Part shown: one piece after another, positions 57,632 to 64,000 of the stretch | Layout of the letters: the number at the start of each line of letters is the position of its first letter | Numbering within the stretch: position 1 is the first letter of the stretch | From: Pseudomonas sp. NKUCC02_KPG | Lineage (GTDB): Bacteria; Pseudomonadota; Gammaproteobacteria; Pseudomonadales; Pseudomonadaceae | Direction of reading: 5' to 3' | Assembly (NCBI RefSeq): GCF_019345465.1 | Contig: NZ_JAHKRC010000001.1 | Coordinates: 186,001 to 250,000 of the forward strand | Length of the DNA stretch: 64,000 bases | The notes under the pieces: model-generated | Database searches by the model: none | Told to the model about the DNA's origin: nothing | Seen by the model: the letters and a program-made list of their open reading frames with translations, nothing else | Translations under genes and position numbers: made by a program

Positions 57632-58198
57632 TCAGGTGCGTGGCAAGGTCACGCCGCGCTGGCCCTGATATTTGCCGCCACGGTCCTTGTACGACACTTC
57701 GCACTCTTCATCGGACTCGAAGAACAGCATTTGTGCCACGCCTTCGTTGGCGTAGATCTTGGCAGGCAATGTCGTGGTGTTCGAAAACTCCAGCGTTACG
57801 TGGCCTTCCCACTCAGGCTCAAGCGGCGTCACGTTAACGATGATGCCGCAACGAGCGTAGGTGCTTTTACCCAGGCAGATGGTCAGCACGTTGCGCGGGA
57901 TACGGAAGTATTCAACCGTGCGTGCCAGAGCGAAGGAGTTGGGCGGAATGATGCAGACGTCGCTGGTGACATCAACAAAGCTGCCCGCGTCGAAGTTCTT
58001 CGGATCAACGGTCGCCGAGTTGATATTGGTGAACACTTTGAATTCGTTTGCACAACGAACGTCGTAGCCGTAGCTCGATACGCCGTAGGAAATCAGACGG
58101 TTCTCGCCTTCTTCACGCACCTGACGCTCGACGAAAGGTTCGATCATGCCGTGCTCTTGCGCCATGCGGCGAATCCACTTGTCTGGTTTGATGCTCAT
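57632..58198 (-). CDS. dcd: dCTP deaminase
   Basis: Dcd converts dCTP to dUTP, supplying thymidylate synthesis. The 188-residue protein shows the family segments [32 protein letters not shown] and the C-terminal [15 protein letters not shown]. Length and ends match the E. coli type (a homotrimer). It belongs to a block of conserved genes with mrp and metG. Confidence 0.95.
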   Translation of the reverse strand: MSIKPDKWIRRMAQEHGMIEPFVERQVREEGENRLISYGVSSYGYDVRCANEFKVFTNINSATVDPKNFDAGSFVDVTSDVCIIPPNSFALARTVEYFRIPRNVLTICLGKSTYARCGIIVNVTPLEPEWEGHVTLEFSNTTTLPAKIYANEGVAQMLFFESDEECEVSYKDRGGKYQGQRGVTLPRT

Positions 58199-58550
58199 GG
58201 CGGGTGTCCTGAATAGCGAGGTAGAAAATTCTGTCGGGCATCTTACCGCCCCCTAGGGCCCGGTTCAAAAGTCTGGGGCAAAAATATCGAAAATAGCTGT
58301 AGATGCCGTGAATACAGGCTGTGAGGGCAACCGTCAGTCACGTTTTTAGAGAAACCTTCGCAAAGACCCTTTGCACGTTCGGAAAAAAGCGTTAAGGTGG
58401 CGCCACTGTGCTGCTTGTGTCACTGAGAATCTCTACACGATATGTTGAATTTCGATCCAACCATCTCCAAGAATTTTTCCTGCTCTTTGCACTCAGTCTC
58501 GGCCAGGGCTTTTCCTGCGTCGCAGTTATCTTTGTCCAAGGAGTTACACC
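58199..58550 (+). promoter_or_regulatory. Long leader and promoter of the cold-shock gene
   Basis: A predicted promoter TTGCAC (58371-58376), 16-bp spacer and TAAGGT (58393-58398) places the transcript start near 58405 and gives a 5' untranslated region of about 145 nt. Long leaders are characteristic of cspA-type mRNAs and regulate translation with temperature. AAGGAG precedes the ATG. Nothing else is recognised in the 352-bp gap. Confidence 0.55.
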
Positions 58551-58760
58551 ATGTCTAATCGCCAAACTGGTACCGTTAAGTGGTTCAACGATGAAAAAGG
58601 CTTCGGCTTCATCACTCCACAATCCGGTGACGACCTGTTTGTTCACTTCAAAGCAATCCAATCCGACGGCTTCAAAAGCCTGAAAGAAGGCCAACAGGTT
58701 TCTTTCATCGCTACCCGCGGTCAGAAAGGCATGCAAGCTGAGGAAGTTCAAGTTATCTAA
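58551..58760 (+). CDS. Cold-shock protein (CspA/CapB family)
   Basis: A 69-residue single cold-shock domain protein that binds single-stranded RNA or DNA. RNP1 appears as KGFGFI and RNP2 as LFVHF. AAGGAG precedes the ATG, and a perfect terminator lies 17 bp past the stop. Whether it is cold-induced or constitutive cannot be read, but the long leader suggests post-transcriptional control. Confidence 0.96.
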   Translation: MSNRQTGTVKWFNDEKGFGFITPQSGDDLFVHFKAIQSDGFKSLKEGQQVSFIATRGQKGMQAEEVQVI

Positions 58761-58776
58761 CTTGTACTGATCCAGT

Positions 58777-58809
58777 AAAAAACCCCGCCCTTAAAAGCGG
58801 GGTTTTTTT
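58777..58809 (+). terminator. Terminator of the cold-shock gene
   Basis: A-run plus CCCCGC paired with GCGGGG and a seven-T run; loop CCTTAAAA. Confidence 0.92.
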
Positions 58810-58837
58810 ATGCCTGCAATAAACCCGGGCACGATTT

Positions 58838-58942
58838 TGTAGTCGCTGACGAGGCACGAGGCGGCGATGGGCTGCGTATCGGCCCCCATTTTTGAAGGCC
58901 CTGCGGGCCTTATCGCAGCCTCGTACCTCGTCAGCGACTACA
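58838..58942. repeat. REP pair, TGTAGTCGCTG family variant
   Basis: TGTAGTCGCTGACGAGGCAC at the left and its complement at the right end (to 58942) in the convergent gap. Bases 58892-58921 are identical to those of the 53.4-kb repeat. Confidence 0.85.
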
Positions 58943-58958
58943 GGTATTGCGTCACAAT

Positions 58959-60053
58959 TCAGTCGTCAGTGGTAGTAATGGTCGGCATGGCCTGCGAAGC
59001 CGCTTCATGCAGAACAATCCGCGCCCCTACCTGGCGAGCCAATTCCTGATAGATCAACGCAATCGGGCTATTGGGATCTGCAACCGCTGTTGGCTTGCCG
59101 TTATCGGCCTGCTCGCGAATTTCCATCGACAGCGGCAACGAGGCCAATACCTCAACGCCGTATTGCGTCGCCAGCTTCTCGCCACCGCCCTCGCCAAACA
59201 GATGCTCTGCATGACCACAGTTCGAGCAAATGTGGACCGCCATGTTCTCCACCACGCCCAGCACCGGAATGTTCACCTTGCGGAACATCTCGACACCCTT
59301 GCGTGCATCCAGCAAAGCCAGGTCCTGCGGGGTAGTCACGATCACCGAACCGGTCACTGGGACTTTTTGCGCCAGCGTCAGCTGGATATCGCCGGTACCC
59401 GGCGGCATATCAATGACCAGGTAATCGAGATCATTCCAGGCCGTTTGCGTCACCAGCTGCAACAGCGCACCCGACACCATCGGGCCGCGCCAGACCATCG
59501 GCGTGTTGTCGTCAGTCAAAAAAGCCATCGACATCACTTCAACACCGTGAGCCTCAATGGGCACAAACCACTTCTGATCACGGATCTTTGGCCGAGTACC
59601 TTCGGCAATGCCGAACATGACTCCCTGGCTCGGACCATAGATATCCGCATCCAGGATCCCCACCCGCGCACCTTCTCGCGCTAACGCCAGAGCCAGATTG
59701 GCAGCGGTCGTAGATTTGCCCACACCGCCTTTACCGGAGGCCACTGCCACAATGTTCTTCACATTGGCCAGACCCGGGATTTGCGCCTGCGCCTTATGCG
59801 CCGAAATCACACAGCTGATATCGACCTTGGCCGAGGTAACGCCATCCATATTCTCGATAGCCGTTTGCAACACTTGCGCCCAACCGCTCTTGAACAAGCC
59901 AGCGGCATAGCCCAACTCAAGCTGAACACTGACGCGCTCGCCCTGAATCTCGATGGTACGAATGCATCCGGCACTGACCGGGTCCTGATTCAAATAAGGG
60001 TCGGTGTATTGGCGAAGGACGGCCTCCACCGCTGCGCGATTGACTGCGCTCAT
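58959..60053 (-). CDS. apbC: Iron-sulfur cluster carrier protein Mrp/ApbC
   Basis: This P-loop protein binds and transfers Fe-S clusters. The 364-residue protein has an N-terminal MIP18-like domain (about 1-90), the deviant Walker A GKGGVGKST near residue 106 and the CxxC cluster motif CSNCGHAEH. Start MSAVNRAAVEAVLRQ at 60053 is chosen over an upstream frame. It is divergent from metG, a conserved arrangement in gamma-proteobacteria. Confidence 0.94.
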   Translation of the reverse strand: MSAVNRAAVEAVLRQYTDPYLNQDPVSAGCIRTIEIQGERVSVQLELGYAAGLFKSGWAQVLQTAIENMDGVTSAKVDISCVISAHKAQAQIPGLANVKNIVAVASGKGGVGKSTTAANLALALAREGARVGILDADIYGPSQGVMFGIAEGTRPKIRDQKWFVPIEAHGVEVMSMAFLTDDNTPMVWRGPMVSGALLQLVTQTAWNDLDYLVIDMPPGTGDIQLTLAQKVPVTGSVIVTTPQDLALLDARKGVEMFRKVNIPVLGVVENMAVHICSNCGHAEHLFGEGGGEKLATQYGVEVLASLPLSMEIREQADNGKPTAVADPNSPIALIYQELARQVGARIVLHEAASQAMPTITTTDD

Positions 60054-60234
60054 GGGCAACTCCCGTAAAGACTGAGTAAAACAGGTCGCTATCGTACCTG
60101 TAATAGACCAACGGAAGCAGGCTTTCGAAACAGTCAAAATCAGCGTAAACGATCAGATACACCGCCACGGGGTGAAATATATCGCTCGGCGCTTTATAGT
60201 GGCCGACCACCGTCTCATCAAGTAGCCGAGCCCC

Positions 60235-62286
60235 ATGTCCGAGCCACGCAAGATCCTCGTCACCAGCGCCCTGCCCTATGCCAATGGTTCAATTCACCTT
60301 GGCCATATGCTTGAGTACATCCAGACCGATATGTGGGTGCGCTTCCAGAAACTTCGCGGCAATCAATGCACTTATGTCTGCGCGGACGACGCCCACGGCT
60401 CGGCCATCATGTTGCGCGCCGAGAAAGAAGGCATCACCCCCGAGCAACTGATCGCCAACGTCCAGGCTGAACACAGCGCCGACTTTGCCGAATTCCTCGT
60501 TGACTTCGACAATTTCCATTCGACCCACGCCGAAGAAAACCGTGAGCTGTCGAGTGCGATCTACATCAAGCTGCGCGAAGCCGGGCATATCGCTACCCGT
60601 TCGATCACCCAGTACTTCGACCCGGAAAAGAAAATGTTCCTGGCCGATCGCTTCATCAAGGGCACATGCCCTAAATGCGGCACGGATGATCAGTACGGCG
60701 ACAACTGCGAAAAGTGCGGCGCAACCTATGCACCCACCGATCTGAAAAACCCGAAATCGGCAATCTCTGGCGCCACTCCGGTGCTCAAGGACTCCGAACA
60801 CTTTTTCTTCAAGCTGCCCGACTTCGATGCCATGCTCAAAAGCTGGACCCGTAGCGGCGCCCTGCAAGATGCAGTAGCCAACAAGATCGCCGAATGGCTG
60901 GATGCCGGCCTGCAACAGTGGGATATCTCCCGCGATGCGCCGTACTTCGGTTTCGAGATTCCGGACGCCCCAGGCAAATACTTCTACGTATGGCTGGATG
61001 CGCCAATCGGCTACATGGCCAGCTTCAAGAACCTCTGCGCACGCCGTCCTGAACTGGATTTCGATGCGTACTGGGCCAAGGATTCCACCGCCGAGCTGTA
61101 CCACTTCATCGGCAAGGACATCGTCAATTTCCACGCCCTGTTCTGGCCGGCAATGCTCGAAGGCGCAGGCTATCGCAAGCCAACCGCCATCAACGTTCAC
61201 GGTTACCTGACCGTCAACGGCCAGAAAATGTCCAAATCCCGCGGCACCTTTATCAAGGCCCGCACCTATCTGGACCACCTGGCACCGGAATACCTGCGTT
61301 ACTACTACGCCTCCAAACTGGGCCGCGGCGTCGATGACCTGGACCTGAACCTGGAAGACTTCGTTCAGAAGGTCAACTCCGACCTGGTCGGCAAAGTGGT
61401 CAACATTGCCAGCCGTTGCGCAGGCTTCATTCACAAGGGCAACGCCGGGGTAATGGTCGAGGGCAATGCTGCACCCGAACTGACCGAAGCGTTCCTGGCC
61501 GCCGCACCCAGCATTGCCGAAGCGTATGAAGCCCGCGACTTTGCGCGCGCCATGCGTGAAATCATGGCGCTTGCTGACCGCGCCAACGCCTGGATTGCCG
61601 ACAAGGCACCTTGGGCAATGGCCAAGGTCGAAGGCAAGCAAGATGAAGTTCAGGCTGTCTGTGCCCTGGGCATCAACCTGTTCCGCCAACTGATCATCTT
61701 CCTCAAACCGGTATTGCCCGTGCTCGCAGCCGATGCCGAGGCGTTCCTGAACGTTGAGCCTTTGATCTGGAACGATCACAACGTGTTGCTGGCCAATCAT
61801 CAGCTAAACGCCTTCAAGCCGCTGATGACCCGCATCGATCCGGTCAAGGTTCAAGCCATGACAGATGCCTCGAAAGAAGATTTGATTGCAAGCCAGACCG
61901 ACACCGGTAGCGCTGCCCCGCAGGGCAACGGCGAACTGGTCAAGGAACCGCTGGCCGCAGAGATCGAGTTTGATACCTTCGCCGCAGTGGACTTGCGCGT
62001 GGCGCTGATCCTCAAGGCAGAGGCCGTTGAAGGCGCCGACAAACTGCTGCGCCTGACGCTGGATATTGGTGACGAGCAACGCAACGTGTTCTCGGGGATC
62101 AAAAGTGCGTACCCGAATCCGGCCGAACTCGAAGGTCGTCTGACCATGATGATTGCCAACCTCAAGCCACGCAAAATGCGCTTCGGCATGTCCGAAGGCA
62201 TGGTGATGGCTGCCGGCCCTGGCGGGGAAGAAATCTACCTGCTGAGCCCGGATAGCGGCGCAAAACCAGGTCAACGTATCAAGTAA
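60235..62286 (+). CDS. metG: Methionyl-tRNA synthetase
   Basis: This class I synthetase charges tRNA-Met. The 683-residue protein shows the HIGH-type motif SIHLGHM, a single pair of zinc knuckles ([18 protein letters not shown]), the KMSKS motif and a C-terminal EMAP-like tRNA-binding domain ([20 protein letters not shown]). Length is typical of MetG with the fused domain. Transcribed divergently from apbC. Confidence 0.97.
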   Translation: MSEPRKILVTSALPYANGSIHLGHMLEYIQTDMWVRFQKLRGNQCTYVCADDAHGSAIMLRAEKEGITPEQLIANVQAEHSADFAEFLVDFDNFHSTHAEENRELSSAIYIKLREAGHIATRSITQYFDPEKKMFLADRFIKGTCPKCGTDDQYGDNCEKCGATYAPTDLKNPKSAISGATPVLKDSEHFFFKLPDFDAMLKSWTRSGALQDAVANKIAEWLDAGLQQWDISRDAPYFGFEIPDAPGKYFYVWLDAPIGYMASFKNLCARRPELDFDAYWAKDSTAELYHFIGKDIVNFHALFWPAMLEGAGYRKPTAINVHGYLTVNGQKMSKSRGTFIKARTYLDHLAPEYLRYYYASKLGRGVDDLDLNLEDFVQKVNSDLVGKVVNIASRCAGFIHKGNAGVMVEGNAAPELTEAFLAAAPSIAEAYEARDFARAMREIMALADRANAWIADKAPWAMAKVEGKQDEVQAVCALGINLFRQLIIFLKPVLPVLAADAEAFLNVEPLIWNDHNVLLANHQLNAFKPLMTRIDPVKVQAMTDASKEDLIASQTDTGSAAPQGNGELVKEPLAAEIEFDTFAAVDLRVALILKAEAVEGADKLLRLTLDIGDEQRNVFSGIKSAYPNPAELEGRLTMMIANLKPRKMRFGMSEGMVMAAGPGGEEIYLLSPDSGAKPGQRIK

Positions 62287-62303
62287 CACCGCCCCCCCCT
62301 CGC

Positions 62304-62335
62304 AGCGTCTGGCGGCCAGCAGGCCACCAGACGCT
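62304..62335 (+). terminator. Hairpin between metG and the rnfB-like gene
   Basis: AGCGTCTGG (62304-62312) pairs with CCAGACGCT (62327-62335), and an inner GGCC/GGCC stem extends it to 13 bp with bulges. No T run follows, so function as a terminator is uncertain. Confidence 0.5.
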
Positions 62336-62480
62336 GATCATCAGTAGCCGCCCTCCCCGTCATGTCGGATAATCAGCCGCATTCGCTTGAGCCGACCGAC
62401 CTTGACCGCACGCCCTTATTTTTTCTGCGCATGTTGAGTGTCGCCCAGATGCGACCCGCTGTAGCTGGACTGATCACACC

Positions 62481-63473
62481 ATGAGCCTGATTCAACGTAT
62501 TGATGCTTTATTACCGCAAACTCAATGCGGCAAGTGCGGCCATCCCGGCTGCAAACCTTATGCGCAAGGCATTGCCCAAGGCGAGGCAATCAACAAGTGC
62601 CCCCCTGGTGGAACCGAAACCATTGCCGCACTGGCCCACTTGCTCAGCATTCCTGTGCTGCAACTGGATACCGATCGCGGTGAAGCCCCACCGCAAGTGG
62701 CCTACATTCGCGAAGCAGAATGTATCGGTTGCACCAAGTGCATTCAGGCCTGCCCGATTGACGCCATACTGGGCGCGGCCAAACTCATGCACACCGTCAT
62801 TGTCGACGAATGCACCGGCTGCGACCTCTGTGTAGCCCCTTGCCCGGTTGACTGCATAGAAATGCGCCCCCTGCCTGCAAATGTAATCCCGATTGTCGGT
62901 GGCCTCGCTCACGACTCAGTGCAATACAACGCCCGCAACCAAAAGCGTGACCATGCCCGCGGACGCTATGAAGTACGTGACGAGCGTCTGCGCCGCGAAG
63001 AGCAACACAGACAGGCTGAACGCCTCGCGCGGGCCCAGCGCCCACCAGCAGTAACTGCCAGTGGCACACGCCCGGATAGCCCGGGGGCAGAACTGTCCAA
63101 CCTCAATGACGCAGCGCTTAAAAAAGCCAAGGTCACACTCGCCATGGCACGCGCCCAACTGAACAAGTCGCTCAAGGCGTTCGGCCACCCTCCAACGGCA
63201 CAACAGCAATCCCAGCTTGTAACCCTGCAGCAACAGTTTGAATCTGCCGAACACGCACTGGCACAACTGGAGCCTGCTGCCGAGGTGTCAGTGACTGTGC
63301 CCGCTGCAAATACCGCAGAACTCAAACGCGCAAAAATCCAGCTGGCCATGCGCCGCGCCGAACTTAAAAAGGCCATAACCCAGGAGCAGTCCACCGCGCA
63401 GTTGAACCTTTTATCCGATGCTGTCACTCAGGCAGAATTAACACTCAACGCGCTGGAGCCGGCCAAGGCCTGA
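62481..63473 (+). CDS. rsxB: RnfB/RsxB-like iron-sulfur protein lacking the membrane anchor
   Basis: A 330-residue electron-transfer protein. The first cysteine cluster (CGKCGHPGC plus a later Cys, residues 16-40) is the Fe-S domain of RnfB. Two 4Fe-4S ferredoxin motifs follow: [12 protein letters not shown] and [12 protein letters not shown] (about residues 83-122). Typical RnfB has a membrane helix before the first cluster; here the protein begins just seven residues before LLPQTQC, so it is probably soluble. The last 190 residues are an Ala/Gln/Lys-rich coiled-coil extension. Confidence 0.87.
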   Translation: MSLIQRIDALLPQTQCGKCGHPGCKPYAQGIAQGEAINKCPPGGTETIAALAHLLSIPVLQLDTDRGEAPPQVAYIREAECIGCTKCIQACPIDAILGAAKLMHTVIVDECTGCDLCVAPCPVDCIEMRPLPANVIPIVGGLAHDSVQYNARNQKRDHARGRYEVRDERLRREEQHRQAERLARAQRPPAVTASGTRPDSPGAELSNLNDAALKKAKVTLAMARAQLNKSLKAFGHPPTAQQQSQLVTLQQQFESAEHALAQLEPAAEVSVTVPAANTAELKRAKIQLAMRRAELKKAITQEQSTAQLNLLSDAVTQAELTLNALEPAKA

Positions 63474-63540
63474 TAGATTTTCCCACCACAAGCAAGCGCC
63501 TCTTCGTTTAACGGACAGCTATCCAGGAAGTGTTTTACCC

Positions 63541-64000
63541 ATGAACGCCGCAAAGCGCCTTGAAATATTCCGCCGATTTCACGAAGACAATCCTGAGCCA
63601 AAGACCGAGCTGGCCTATTCATCTCCTTTCGAACTCCTGATTGCGGTGATTCTGTCCGCCCAGGCCACAGATGTGAGCGTGAACAAAGCGATGGCCAAAC
63701 TGTTTCCAGTCGCCAACACACCAGAAGCCATCTACGCTCTCGGAGTAGAAGGACTGTCGCAGTACATAAAGACCATTGGCCTGTATAACAGCAAGGCCAA
63801 AAACGTGATTGAGACCTGCCGTTTATTGATTGAACGCCATGGCAGCCAGGTTCCGCAGACGCGAGAAGAGCTTGAAGCGCTTCCTGGGGTGGGTAGAAAA
63901 ACGGCAAATGTAGTGCTCAACACCGCCTTCAGGCAACTGACCATGGCCGTAGACACCCATATTTTCAGGGTCAGCAACAGAACCGGGATTGCGCCGGGCA
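63541..64000 (+). CDS. nth: Endonuclease III, 3' end cut
   Basis: Nth excises oxidised pyrimidines and nicks the abasic site. The visible 153 residues begin MNAAKRLEIFRRFHEDNPEP. They contain the HhH motif LPGVGRKTANVVL with the catalytic Lys, and the catalytic Asp in VDTHIFRV. The Fe-S cluster cysteines lie beyond the window. It follows the rnfB-like gene by 67 bp, the usual Pseudomonas arrangement. Confidence 0.95.
   Translation, partial: MNAAKRLEIFRRFHEDNPEPKTELAYSSPFELLIAVILSAQATDVSVNKAMAKLFPVANTPEAIYALGVEGLSQYIKTIGLYNSKAKNVIETCRLLIERHGSQVPQTREELEALPGVGRKTANVVLNTAFRQLTMAVDTHIFRVSNRTGIAPG

Noticed and set aside
60289..61800. 503-codon minus-strand frame inside metG
   Set aside because: Antisense shadow of metG; no motif and no promoter.
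1..64000. CRISPR arrays, insertion sequences, prophage, tRNA or rRNA genes
   Set aside because: No direct-repeat arrays with regular spacers, no transposase or integrase frames, and no tRNA cloverleaf or rRNA segments were recognised.

Overview
The window looks like a chromosomal segment of a Pseudomonas, most likely of the P. fluorescens/P. fragi/P. putida side of the genus. The basis is family-level recognition: a complete pca cluster in a Pseudomonas-type arrangement, a MexB/TtgB/EmhB-OprM/TtgC efflux pair, the BraCDEFG branched-chain amino acid transporter, Pseudomonas-type REP/REPIN repeats, and the dcd-csp-mrp-metG-rnfB-nth housekeeping block. No phage, insertion sequence, CRISPR array, tRNA or rRNA was seen. 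All identifications are by reading the translated sequence; no database search was run.

Layout. 0-3.7 kb: 3' part of an RND efflux operon. 3.8-13.3 kb: protocatechuate (beta-ketoadipate) catabolism on the minus strand in the order pcaR-pcaK-pcaI-pcaJ-pcaF-pcaT-pcaB-pcaD-pcaC. Matching paired operators lie upstream of pcaR, pcaK and pcaI. 13.3-20.3 kb: a small protein, the phosphate transporter pitA, a 36-residue CcoM-like membrane peptide, a 53-residue basic protein, a hypothetical and the RNA polymerase recycling ATPase rapA. 20.3-28.2 kb: a membrane GGDEF-EAL protein, a DUF2288 protein and braCDEFG. 28.3-30.9 kb: a four-gene bufferin-type copper-binding RiPP operon (precursor, MNIO modifying enzyme, BufC partner, DoxX membrane protein). 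30.8-43.5 kb: a LysR/SDR pair, lipoproteins, an FAD dehydrogenase, a cysteine-synthase-fold enzyme, nhaA, a PAP2-like protein, a SlyB-like lipoprotein, pdxH, an OmpA lipoprotein with a histone-H1-like tail, and two tandem paralogous serine-hydrolase-fold genes. 43.6-57.5 kb: an exported agarase-like glycosidase, dinG, a CopD-like protein, a collagen-like exported protein, a second OmpA lipoprotein, two SEC-C proteins, a GST, a penicillin-acylase lipoprotein and an aspartoacylase-family peptidase. 57.6-64 kb: dcd, a cold-shock gene, mrp/apbC, metG, an rnfB-like gene and nth, which is cut by the window end.

What stands out: the bufferin operon (a recently described copper-handling RiPP family); the three PcaR operators, which all have two 9-bp cores exactly 19 bp apart; the upstream serine-hydrolase paralogue, in which the SxxK nucleophile is Cys (CxxK); the isolated ccoM-like gene, too short for ordinary ORF calling; a GGDEF-EAL protein whose MHYT-like sensor has lost its histidines; and an RnfB-like protein without its membrane anchor. 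Repeats of at least two REP families mark many intergenic spaces.
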